The position numbers were made by a program, and so were the translations under genes. A DNA stretch of 54,090 nucleotides, taken from the NCBI GenBank assembly GCA_017960885.1, contig JAGCYI010000022.1, forward strand, positions 1 to 54,090, written 5' to 3'. The notes beneath the pieces were generated by a model. The model did no database searches and was not told the DNA's origin. It was given only the letters and a program-made list of their open reading frames with translations. Below are positions 26,562 to 34,614 of this stretch, piece by piece. The first letter of the stretch is position 1, and the number at the start of each line of letters is the position of its first letter. The DNA is from Bacteroidales bacterium. Its GTDB lineage: Bacteria > Bacteroidota > Bacteroidia > Bacteroidales > UBA3824.

Positions 26562-26575
26562 TTTAGTTGACTAAA
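26562..26575. repeat. Short palindrome before the sensor operon
   Basis: TTTAGT and ACTAAA form an inverted repeat around TG in the A/T-rich 164-base gap between ispE and the 930-residue sensor gene, about 72 bases before the sensor ATG. It could be an operator or chance in A/T-rich DNA. No gene or strong terminator is visible in this gap. Confidence 0.3.
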
Positions 26576-26654
26576 TTACAAACTTTTTGGCAAATATGAT
26601 TCCAATTTATAATGTTTTTTTTAAATATTTACTAATACGCTAATTTGTAAGCAT

Positions 26655-27452
26655 TTATAAAATTCTAATTTTTTCTAAACTGTCGCTCAGTTGTGGTTCG
26701 TGGTCAAAAATTCCGAACAGTGCCGAACCGCTGCCTGTCATTGATGCGTATACCGCGCCGCAATCGTACAACTGCTGCTTTATTGTGCCGAGCAATGGAA
26801 ATTCAGGAAAGAGGAACTCCTCAAAATCGTTCTTTACTCTCAACTTCCATTCTGAAACTGGTTTCTGAACCGATTCTTTAAGGCTGAACTTCGGTGTTTG
26901 AGGTTTCACTTTTGAATATGCCAAGGGTGTGGAGATTGCAATATCTGGCTTAACTATCACAATCTCGAGTTTGTCCGAAAGGTTAATTTCAGAAAACACT
27001 TCTCCCCTACCCGTAGCAAACATTGGCTTGTTCTTTATAAAGAAAGCGCAGTCGCTGCCGAGTTCCGCCGCCATATTAATACGTTCGTCCTCGCTCATTC
27101 CAAGGTTGAAACTCTGGTTCAGGGCGTTTATCATAAATGCGGCGTCTGACGAACCTCCGCCCAGACCTGCTCCTGTGGGTATTTTTTTCATCAGATGTAT
27201 GTCTAATGGAGGTATGTCGTATTTATGCCTTACTTTGGCTACCGCCTTCTGAACAAGGTTAGGCTTACCATCAGAGGGTATGTCGAGCCCTGAGGTTACA
27301 AAGGTGTCGTCGTCGCTGTTGTTTTCAATAAACTCGAGACAGTCGCACAGCCTTACAGGATAAAAAACGGTTTCAATATCATGAAAGCCGTCGCTCCGGC
27401 GAGCGATAATGTCAAGTCCGATATTAATTTTGGCGTTGGGAAATAGTATCAT
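26655..27452 (-). CDS. ispE: 4-diphosphocytidyl-2-C-methyl-D-erythritol kinase
   Basis: IspE phosphorylates CDP-methylerythritol in the non-mevalonate isoprenoid pathway, in the cytoplasm. The open frame reaches 27521, but the extra 23 residues are hydrophobic and unlike the family, the promoter box at 27470-27477 lies within them, and the ATG at 27452 gives the standard start MILFPNAKINIGL. The 265-residue product has the GHMP-kinase ATP loop PTGAGLGGGSSDAAF at 92-106, Lys8 in PNAKIN and Asp134 in LGSDCAFF, which are the catalytic pair of the family, and a C-terminal TGSGSALFG glycine loop. It is transcribed toward the sensor operon but separated from it by 164 bases. Confidence 0.94.
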   Translation of the reverse strand: MILFPNAKINIGLDIIARRSDGFHDIETVFYPVRLCDCLEFIENNSDDDTFVTSGLDIPSDGKPNLVQKAVAKVRHKYDIPPLDIHLMKKIPTGAGLGGGSSDAAFMINALNQSFNLGMSEDERINMAAELGSDCAFFIKNKPMFATGRGEVFSEINLSDKLEIVIVKPDIAISTPLAYSKVKPQTPKFSLKESVQKPVSEWKLRVKNDFEEFLFPEFPLLGTIKQQLYDCGAVYASMTGSGSALFGIFDHEPQLSDSLEKIRIL

Positions 27453-27469
27453 TATTAAAAAGTTTTTTA

Positions 27470-27477
27470 CAAAAATA
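27470..27477 (-). promoter_or_regulatory. -7 box of ispE
   Basis: On the minus strand it reads TATTTTTG, matching TAnnTTTG, 18 bases before the ATG at 27452. It supports the internal start of ispE. Confidence 0.5.
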
Positions 27478-27534
27478 ACGAGATATTTGTATTTGAAGCA
27501 TACCAGAAACGCATTTAACATTTTTTAACACTTT

Positions 27535-27557
27535 CTTTGTGTATTTTTTACACAAAG
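27535..27557. promoter_or_regulatory. Perfect 9-bp palindrome inside the promoter of the 27624 gene
   Basis: CTTTGTGTA at 27535-27543 and TACACAAAG at 27549-27557 are exact inverted copies around five Ts. The left arm contains the putative -33 TTTG (27536-27539), and the right arm ends 6 bases before the putative -7 box CACTTTTG (27563-27570). This is where a repressor or activator would bind; it is too far from any gene end to be a terminator. It may serve ispE on the other strand as well. Confidence 0.55.
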
Positions 27558-27623
27558 TTATTCACTTTTGCAGTCGGAAAACGTATAAATAAGCAGAAAG
27601 TAAAATTTAAAAACCTTATCATT

Positions 27624-28004
27624 ATGGCTAAATTTAAAGACTATTTAACGGCATCATTTCGCCAGATACGCGAAGACCGTGCAGAGGGTATCGCAGAAGA
27701 TACCGAAATTGAATACCGCCGCGACATCGAAGACCGTTTGCGCAGAATACGCCAATACGACCGTCAGCGCGACAGCCTAATCCTCGACCTCTGTCCTTCA
27801 AACATCACAAGCACACAGGTGGTTCCCAGCGACTTCGACGCTGCCGCTTTCAAAGAGAAAGACATACAGATAGGCATCGACCGCCGCAACGACCTTATCA
27901 TCCTCGAAATTGTGGTAGACCGCTACGAAAGCCTTTTCGGAGCTTACCCCGAGGCCGACAAAATCAAAGAATTAATACCAAATTGGACTTCTAAAATTAA
28001 ATAA
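27624..28004 (+). CDS. Hypothetical charged protein cotranscribed with a VWA protein
   Basis: The 126-residue protein is cytoplasmic and highly charged. Residues 15-60 are rich in Arg, Asp and Glu and should form a coiled coil or long helices (REDRAEGIAEDTEIEYRRD). I do not recognise a family. The start is the ATG at 27624, after the promoter at 27536-27570; the open frame further upstream runs through the promoter. The stop is 2 bases before the VWA gene, so the two proteins are made together and probably interact. Confidence 0.7.
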   Translation: MAKFKDYLTASFRQIREDRAEGIAEDTEIEYRRDIEDRLRRIRQYDRQRDSLILDLCPSNITSTQVVPSDFDAAAFKEKDIQIGIDRRNDLIILEIVVDRYESLFGAYPEADKIKELIPNWTSKIK

Positions 28005-28006
28005 CT

Positions 28007-28918
28007 ATGGGAGCAGGATACTATTCTTACGACACAGCGCAAATGAGGCGCAGTGCAAAATACGAAAAAGCATCTATGAATGAGATTTTTACTCAAACAA
28101 CCATGGATGAAAAAATGAACCCCAAGGGTGCGATACGCGAATGCTGCGAAAACGAAGAACACCCCGACACTCTGCCAATCATAATTGGCTTGGACGTAAC
28201 GGGCAGCATGGGACACGTGCCGGCGCACTTGATCAAAAACGATTTCCCAGAGGTGATGAAAAAAATACTCGAAGAGGGCGTTCCCTGTCCGCAGCTATGC
28301 TTTGTGGCATACGGCGACCACCTTTGCGACGAATTCCCCTTGCAGGTGGGACAGTTTGAGGCAAGCGACGAACTGATGGAACAATGGCTCACCAAAATAT
28401 ACTTAGAGGGCGGCGGAGGCGGCAACGGCGGCGAAAGCACCACTCTTGTATACTATTTCGCAGCACGCCACACTTCTTGCGACGCTATAACCAAACGTGG
28501 CAAAAAAGGTCTGCTCATTACCATCGGCGACGAGCCAAACCATCCCAATTACGCCAAAAAAGATATGAACGACATATTTGGCGGCGCAGAAAAGGACTTG
28601 ACTTCAGGAGAAATTATCGACGAGGCCCGCAAAAATTGGGATATTTACCACATCAACATTCTCGACTGGGTGGGCAGCTCGGCTGCTGTAAAAAATTGTT
28701 GGAACGAACTGCTCGGCGACCATTTTATTTCGGTTGACGACAATACAGATGCCAACATCTCAAATATGATTGCAAAATTGGCTGTAGAGCACTACAAAAA
28801 GTATTACAAAACTCAAGGCCAATCGGCAACGGCTACAAACAATGCCGCAACTGACCCTGTTACAAGCAATGCCGCTACCGACCCTGCCGACAACTATCAT
28901 CCGCCAATGATGCTGTAA
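28007..28918 (+). CDS. Cytoplasmic VWA-like protein
   Basis: The 303-residue protein has a von Willebrand A-type metal site: IIIGLDVTGSMG with Asp63, Thr65 and Ser67 (DxTxS form), a Gly-rich GGGGGNGGES segment near 136-145, and LLITIGDEP near 170-178 as the third part. There is no signal peptide. The last 30 residues hold two copies of a NAATDP unit, a low-complexity tail. Bacterial cytoplasmic VWA proteins often work with AAA ATPases or in stress and defence modules, but no ATPase gene lies here. Its only partner is the 126-residue protein in front. Function unknown. Confidence 0.78.
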   Translation: MGAGYYSYDTAQMRRSAKYEKASMNEIFTQTTMDEKMNPKGAIRECCENEEHPDTLPIIIGLDVTGSMGHVPAHLIKNDFPEVMKKILEEGVPCPQLCFVAYGDHLCDEFPLQVGQFEASDELMEQWLTKIYLEGGGGGNGGESTTLVYYFAARHTSCDAITKRGKKGLLITIGDEPNHPNYAKKDMNDIFGGAEKDLTSGEIIDEARKNWDIYHINILDWVGSSAAVKNCWNELLGDHFISVDDNTDANISNMIAKLAVEHYKKYYKTQGQSATATNNAATDPVTSNAATDPADNYHPPMML

Positions 28919-28939
28919 CACTCCGCAAACTGACAAATA

Positions 28940-28974
28940 AAAACCCCGTTTGAATCACTCAGACGGGGTTTTGT
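28940..28974. terminator. Bidirectional rho-independent terminator
   Basis: AAAACCCCGTTTGA near 28940-28953 pairs with TCAGACGGGGTTTT near 28959-28972 with one G-U pair. It ends the VWA operon from the left and the TonB receptor operon from the right. Confidence 0.85.
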
Positions 28975-28991
28975 CTTTAAATATTAACTAA

Positions 28992-31799
28992 CTACTTGAA
29001 TAAAAGTGCAGCCCTAACGCCAAAGGTGGCTGGTGCGCCAGCTACGAATGTAGGAAAGCCAATGATCTGTCCTGCGTTGCCGGCGTCAATAAGATATTTA
29101 GAATTGGTGATGTTCTTGCCCCAAAGCGAAAAATCGTATGTAAGACGGCGTTGTCCAAACCTTACGCCAAGGGTGGTGTTGAGCAGGCAGTATCCCTCCT
29201 GAGAAATCTCCTCCAGATTGTTGTCCTCAAAATAAACCTTGCCCATCACTGTCATATTGGGGCGGAAATAAAAATTATACTTGTTTCGGAACGGGTATAC
29301 GAAGTCGGCGCCAAAATCGAATGTGTTTTTGGGACACAGGCGGAAACAGTTGCCAGCCAACTCCTGCTCCTCGCCATCCTCGTCTTTATTGGCAAACTTG
29401 CCATCAGCATAGTTGAGGTCGGCAAAAACAGTCAAATACCGTGGGAAATAGTATTTTAAAGATATTTCAGCACCTGTGCACGAAGCTTTACCTTTGTCGC
29501 TGGTGTGATATCCGCGTGAGCCGCTCTCGTTAGTGTAGGCAGTGGAACTTTGGAAATGCAACCAGTTGTAGCGGTAGAAATATGCAGCGTATGAAAATGT
29601 GTTGCCCATTCCGTAGCCCTTTAAACCTAACTCCAAACTATACACCGTTTCAGGTTGAAGCTTGCCAGGCGCATCTGGCGAATAGTTAAAGTAAACCACG
29701 CCGGGACGGTGACCCTTGGCAAACGAGAGGTACACGTTGTTGGTTTTGTTTACCATATAGTTGAACACCAGACGGCCAACAAACGAGAAATAATCGGCGC
29801 TTGTCCAATAGGTTTCTCCTTTCGACGATTCGTATATCATTTTCCCCACGATTGGTGCCGTCATTGCAGTTGAGTAATAACCGGTTTTTTGACGTTCGTA
29901 TGTGCCGCGGAGACCCATTGTTATGTAAAAATTGTCAACCACATTCCAACTAAGGTCAACAAATACGTCGGTTTCCAAGTTGTGGGTGTAGTTGGTTTGG
30001 TTTTCCTCGTGCATGCCGGAGAATGCTGTTCCGGAGCCGGCTTTAAGGTCGGCAAGTTGGTCGTCTAAATTCATCATACCCACCACTTGCTCTGCGGTAG
30101 CACCGTTAAGAAGCGTAGAAATCATAGGTTCTTGCGCCATCATGGCATTCAAAGTATTGATCAACACGCCGCTAACCACACCCTTGGTATCGCCAAATAT
30201 GTCGGGCATTGTTTCCCATTGGGTGGTCTGCAACCAGCTGTCGGCCTTGTCGGCAAGCGATGACTGAATCAGCGGACACGCAGTAGCACTATATGCGTCT
30301 AAAAGCTGGGTAATCTGTGTGGCATATTCAGGCGGATATTGGCTAAGCAACTGTTGTTTAAACCCTTCGATACCCTTTTGCACACCTTCGGACACCTTCA
30401 ATGGCAAACTCTCTTTCAACGCCGGAGCCACACAGTTGGGATAAAAAATCTTCGGGTCGGTCTGCAGCACCAGTTTATGCTCGCAATCTTCGTACATCAC
30501 ACCTGCGCCCACAAATCCGTTAAGGCGGTTGCCGCCGTCCCAGTTGAGACGAAACTCGTTGCTGAATTGAATAGCGTGAGCCTCCTCCTCGCTGTCCAAA
30601 AGGCGGAGATATGTTCCATCACCGTCGAAAAACTCGTCGGCATCAGAATGACGCACGCCCAAAATATTTGACATACTCAATTGGGTGCTCAAATTGCGGG
30701 TATAGTCCAAAGTAACGCCTACCATATGGCGCGTAACGCCAAGATCTTTGCCTCCGTTAAGATGGGCTGTGGTGTACGGACTTGTGTCGCCACCTTCGGG
30801 TGCCAATCTGTTTGATTTAAAGCATACTCCTGGAGTTTTGTCGTATTGATAGTCGAGAATCAGGTTCAAATCTGACGACGAATTACCCTTAATTCTGATG
30901 GTATTTCGAAACGCTAAAGAATTTAATCCATTGAGAGTGCCGCCTGCGAGGTTTTTGATGTAGCCGTCGTGATAGTTGTAATAAAAAGCAAAACGGTCGG
31001 CAACCTTCTCTCCCATCGGTATATTCACATACCCCTTGGCGGCACGCTGATTATAAGTGCCATAATTAGCCTCAACCTTTGCAGAAAACTCATCTTCGGG
31101 ATGTTTTGAGATAAAGTGCACCGCACCAATTTCTGCGCCACGACCAAAGAGGGTTCCCTGAGGTCCGCGCACAGCCTCAATACGTTCCATATCAAAAATT
31201 CCCACCACAGAACTTTGCAAACGCGAAACCGAAACGCCATTGAGATACACCGAAATACGAGGCTGGAAGAAGCTCTCCATACCATCGCTGGTAACGCCGC
31301 GGATAGCGTATCCGCTCTTGTTCTGACTTTGGATAATAGCGTTGAATCCTGGAACAAATCCGCTAACCTCATCGATAGATGTGGTATTGAGCTCAAACAG
31401 GCGGTCTTGGTCTAACGCCGTTACAGCAATAGGCACCTCGATGTTCGACTGCAAACGTTTCTGCGTGGTTACAAGCACATCTTCAAACTCATTTGAAGTT
31501 TCGGGCTCAAAAACCACATCGTTGGAACCCACCTTAGAAAAAATATACTTAGGCTTATAACCCACATACCTCACAATCAGAGGGTTTGATGCGTATTCTT
31601 CGGGAACGTTGATAGAATAAGACCCATCAGTTTTGGTAAGTACCATAATATCAGTGCCATCAACCGAAACCGACGCACCCATAAGCGGATGGTTGTTGTT
31701 GTCAAAAACCGTACCTGTGATTGTGGTTGTCTGTGCGGAGGCAAGGCATGCAAAAAAGACCGCGAAGGCCGTTAGAAATATCTTAGGCAAACGTAACAT
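28992..31799 (-). CDS. TonB-dependent outer-membrane receptor with carboxypeptidase-regulatory-like domain
   Basis: I start at ATG 31799, which gives a normal signal peptide ending CLASAQ; an in-frame ATG at 31838 overlaps the upstream stop (TGATG) and is an alternative. The 935-residue protein has a CarboxypepD_reg-like domain at about 26-99 (ITGTVFDNNNHPLMGASV), a TonB plug at about 105-235 (SGYAIRGVTSDG, ERIEAVRGPQGTLFGRGA), and an outer-membrane barrel ending in Phe-Lys. A mostly helical insert of about 155 residues (roughly 447-602) interrupts the barrel and would sit in an extracellular loop. It takes up an unknown large nutrient or metal complex using TonB energy. No SusD partner is present. 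It is last in an operon with the SpoIIE-type phosphatase. Confidence 0.9.
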   Translation of the reverse strand: MLRLPKIFLTAFAVFFACLASAQTTTITGTVFDNNNHPLMGASVSVDGTDIMVLTKTDGSYSINVPEEYASNPLIVRYVGYKPKYIFSKVGSNDVVFEPETSNEFEDVLVTTQKRLQSNIEVPIAVTALDQDRLFELNTTSIDEVSGFVPGFNAIIQSQNKSGYAIRGVTSDGMESFFQPRISVYLNGVSVSRLQSSVVGIFDMERIEAVRGPQGTLFGRGAEIGAVHFISKHPEDEFSAKVEANYGTYNQRAAKGYVNIPMGEKVADRFAFYYNYHDGYIKNLAGGTLNGLNSLAFRNTIRIKGNSSSDLNLILDYQYDKTPGVCFKSNRLAPEGGDTSPYTTAHLNGGKDLGVTRHMVGVTLDYTRNLSTQLSMSNILGVRHSDADEFFDGDGTYLRLLDSEEEAHAIQFSNEFRLNWDGGNRLNGFVGAGVMYEDCEHKLVLQTDPKIFYPNCVAPALKESLPLKVSEGVQKGIEGFKQQLLSQYPPEYATQITQLLDAYSATACPLIQSSLADKADSWLQTTQWETMPDIFGDTKGVVSGVLINTLNAMMAQEPMISTLLNGATAEQVVGMMNLDDQLADLKAGSGTAFSGMHEENQTNYTHNLETDVFVDLSWNVVDNFYITMGLRGTYERQKTGYYSTAMTAPIVGKMIYESSKGETYWTSADYFSFVGRLVFNYMVNKTNNVYLSFAKGHRPGVVYFNYSPDAPGKLQPETVYSLELGLKGYGMGNTFSYAAYFYRYNWLHFQSSTAYTNESGSRGYHTSDKGKASCTGAEISLKYYFPRYLTVFADLNYADGKFANKDEDGEEQELAGNCFRLCPKNTFDFGADFVYPFRNKYNFYFRPNMTVMGKVYFEDNNLEEISQEGYCLLNTTLGVRFGQRRLTYDFSLWGKNITNSKYLIDAGNAGQIIGFPTFVAGAPATFGVRAALLFK

Positions 31800-31837
31800 A
31801 GTATGATACTTAAAATTATTAAAATCAATTATATACA

Positions 31838-34561
31838 TCAGACTCTGAGTCCAAATACAATGATGTCGTCAATCTGAGTAAACACATCACCAATCCAATC
31901 CTCATGAGTTTTAATTACAGTTTCGCGCTGTTGTTCCATAGGCAGATGGTTGACGCTAACCACCATTTTGGTAAAGTTGTTAGACAGAAACTTACGACCG
32001 GCACGACCGCCAAACTGATCGATATAACCGTCGGAGGTAAGATAGATAGAATCACCATTGCGCAAAGGCATAGTCTTGGTGGTGAATTTTTCGTTATCGC
32101 GGATGTAAACGCCAATAGGCATTTTTTCGGCACGGAGAGTGTAAAGACGGAGCAGATTGTTGGAAGTTTCGGTAACGAACTCACGGTCGCTCAAATTATT
32201 ATGAGCCTCTGGGTCGTCTTTAGCATAACGGCGCACAAGATACCCGTTGTTGTTGGCGCCGGCAAATTCGAGCATAAGTGTGTCGGTGTCGATTTTCACA
32301 AGCGAAAGGTCCATACCGTCTTTGCGTTCGGCGTGTATATCCTCCTGATGGAGCGCTTTCTTCACCTCGTCGCGCAACTGGTTGAGAATCTGACCGGGAT
32401 CATAAAGCTTGCGCTCGTTGATAATCTTGGTAAGCAGCGAGTTGCCGAGCATACTCATAAACGCGCCAGGCACACCGTGTCCCGTACAGTCGGCAGCCAC
32501 GCAGAAAATAGTGGAGCCCACATACGAGAACCAGTAGAAATCGCCACTTACAATCTCTTTAGGACGGAAAAACAAGAAATAATCTATTCCAAACTTTTTG
32601 AGGAATTCAGGCATCGGACACACAGCCTGCTGAATACGTTTTGCGTATACGATACTATCGGTGATAGATTTATTTTTGTTTTCGATAATCTCTTTCTGAC
32701 GTCCGATCTCCTCGTTGATAGTCATAATCTCCTGGTTAGCCAGCTGGAGGTTTTCTTTCTGCAACGAAATCTCCTCGTTCTTTTGTGTGAGGGCGGCATT
32801 CTGACATTCAATTTCGAGTTTCTGCTCGTTGAGTTTTTGGTTTTTGCGTCTTACAATGATAAAGATTGCAAAAAATACAGCCACAATCACACCGAACAAA
32901 ACCAACAGAAGGCTGTAAACACGTTTTTCGTCGCGTTCGGCTTTCAATTGTATTGCCTGATTTTTTCGTTGTTTTTCAAGGTTCTCGATTTCGGCGATAC
33001 GCAGTTTTTCTTCGGCTTCTTTCACCTCCAGTTCGGCCTTGTCCTTGTCGCTCTGAAGCTGCAGCTGTGTAATTTCGTTTTCGCGACGCTCCGCCTCACG
33101 TTGTTGACGCTGCAATGCCAACTGCTGACGCAGACGGTTGCGTTCCATCTCTTTAAGTTCGATGTCTTTGGCAAGAAGTTCGTTTTCGCGTTGCTGTGCC
33201 AGAGCCAATGCCTGAAGCTGGCGATTGGTAAGGTCGCTAATTTCGGCATCCACAATCTCGCTAGAAAAACGTTTCTCAGCCTCTTCGAGCTTGTGAAGGT
33301 CGTCGGCACGGTCGCGAGAGTCAAGAATATCGTGCAAACGGGCAGAGTCGCGCAGAGCAAGATATTTTTGATAATAATTTAAAGCCTTGTCGTATTCGCC
33401 CTTGGCTTGCAATATTCGATTGTATGTATGATAAGCATCTTCTTGCAATTGCGGATTACCCGAACGCTCTGCCGACTCAATTGCCTCAAGACAAACAAGT
33501 TCGGCATTGTGCAAGTCCTTGTCTTTAAGATATACAAGAGCCATAATGTTGGTAATCTGCGAGAACTCGGCATCCTGATGGTTCTTTTTGCGGATGTCGG
33601 CAGCTGCTCCAAGATATTCGTAGCACTCTTTCTGTTTGCCCATATTCTGATAGCACAGGCCTATATTGGTGTAAGTGCCAGCAAGTTGGTCGTCGGTGAC
33701 GCCGTTCAACTGGTCGGTGGCAGTGATCTGACGAAATACGTCGAGAGCCTCGTTGCTGTTGCCGCCCGCCACTTGGCAATATGCAATATTGTTGAGGGCG
33801 TTGAGCGCGGTGGGCGTGTCGCCATCAGCTGCGCACATATCGTAGAGAGTGTGGTTGGTTTCCAGAGCCTTGTCGTATTGACGCTGTTTCTGGTATATGT
33901 CGGCAAGACGGCGCAGAGTCTGTTTTTGCAAATCCTTGTCGCCATCTGCCACTGCATAATCGTACAGCTGCTTGTAATATTTGAGGGCGGTATGGTAATT
34001 TTGCGTAAGGTAGGCGCAAACGGCAAGGCTGTTGGTGGTTTCACGCTTTTTGTCAGGAATGTCGGCGCGGTCGTAAACTTTTAAAGCCTCGTAAAAATTA
34101 TCTGCGGCGCGGCTGTAATGTCCTCGGTTAAAATAAACCATACCTATCTCCATGCCTATGTCGGCTACAGTGACAAGGCCTTCGGGAGTTTTGCGGTCGA
34201 TAAGGCTCTGTGCCGAAAGATAGCAGTGGAGAGCGTCTTCGGGCTTGTTGATTTTGGAATAGGCGCGGCCAAGAAGCAGATTGTCGTCAAAAGCAAGGCT
34301 GTCAAGTTCTTTCTGACGAGCGTATGAGAGCGACTTTTCGGCAGAGGGTATAAGCTTGTTATAGTCTTCAAGAGCGAGGTACTTGTAAGCCAGCTGGTTA
34401 TAAAGTGTAGCGAGTTTTGCAAGGTTAGATTCTTTTTCTGCAAGTTTGGCAATACTATCGCACTGACGAACTAAAACGCTGTCGGTCTGAGCTTTGAGCG
34501 TCAAACTGCAGAGAGTTATCGCCAGTATGGTAGTTATCAACTTGATGTTTCTGTATGTCAT
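31838..34561 (-). CDS. TPR protein with membrane helix and SpoIIE/PP2C-type phosphatase domain
   Basis: The ATG at 34561 is preceded by AAGGA and is preferred over an in-frame TTG at 34573. The 907-residue protein has a signal peptide (ending TLKAQ), tetratricopeptide repeats to about residue 420 in the periplasm, a long Arg/Gln/Glu-rich coiled coil, a membrane helix near 545-567, a second coiled coil in the cytoplasm, and a SpoIIE-type serine phosphatase domain from about 650 to the end (PKEIVSGDFYWF, ADCTGHGVPGAFMSMLG). Such phosphatases usually act on STAS-domain anti-anti-sigma factors, none of which is in this window. Its place between two TonB receptor genes suggests control of, or response to, outer-membrane transport. 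Confidence 0.9.
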   Translation of the reverse strand: MTYRNIKLITTILAITLCSLTLKAQTDSVLVRQCDSIAKLAEKESNLAKLATLYNQLAYKYLALEDYNKLIPSAEKSLSYARQKELDSLAFDDNLLLGRAYSKINKPEDALHCYLSAQSLIDRKTPEGLVTVADIGMEIGMVYFNRGHYSRAADNFYEALKVYDRADIPDKKRETTNSLAVCAYLTQNYHTALKYYKQLYDYAVADGDKDLQKQTLRRLADIYQKQRQYDKALETNHTLYDMCAADGDTPTALNALNNIAYCQVAGGNSNEALDVFRQITATDQLNGVTDDQLAGTYTNIGLCYQNMGKQKECYEYLGAAADIRKKNHQDAEFSQITNIMALVYLKDKDLHNAELVCLEAIESAERSGNPQLQEDAYHTYNRILQAKGEYDKALNYYQKYLALRDSARLHDILDSRDRADDLHKLEEAEKRFSSEIVDAEISDLTNRQLQALALAQQRENELLAKDIELKEMERNRLRQQLALQRQQREAERRENEITQLQLQSDKDKAELEVKEAEEKLRIAEIENLEKQRKNQAIQLKAERDEKRVYSLLLVLFGVIVAVFFAIFIIVRRKNQKLNEQKLEIECQNAALTQKNEEISLQKENLQLANQEIMTINEEIGRQKEIIENKNKSITDSIVYAKRIQQAVCPMPEFLKKFGIDYFLFFRPKEIVSGDFYWFSYVGSTIFCVAADCTGHGVPGAFMSMLGNSLLTKIINERKLYDPGQILNQLRDEVKKALHQEDIHAERKDGMDLSLVKIDTDTLMLEFAGANNNGYLVRRYAKDDPEAHNNLSDREFVTETSNNLLRLYTLRAEKMPIGVYIRDNEKFTTKTMPLRNGDSIYLTSDGYIDQFGGRAGRKFLSNNFTKMVVSVNHLPMEQQRETVIKTHEDWIGDVFTQIDDIIVFGLRV

Positions 34562-34614
34562 CTTTCCTTGCAAATTTTATACTAATGTTTTCTTTATCAA
34601 ATACCGTTCCCAAA

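Noticed and set aside
27453..27521. N-terminal extension of ispE
   Set aside because: The extra 23 residues are hydrophobic, precede the conserved PNAKIN start and contain the likely promoter.
27535..27557. Hairpin as a terminator for an upstream gene
   Set aside because: No gene on the plus strand ends nearby, no GC-rich stem is present, and it lies between promoter boxes.
31904..33382. Open frame of 492 codons on the plus strand
   Set aside because: It lies wholly antisense to the TPR/SpoIIE phosphatase gene, and its length comes from the biased codon use of the coiled-coil region; no motif is seen in it.
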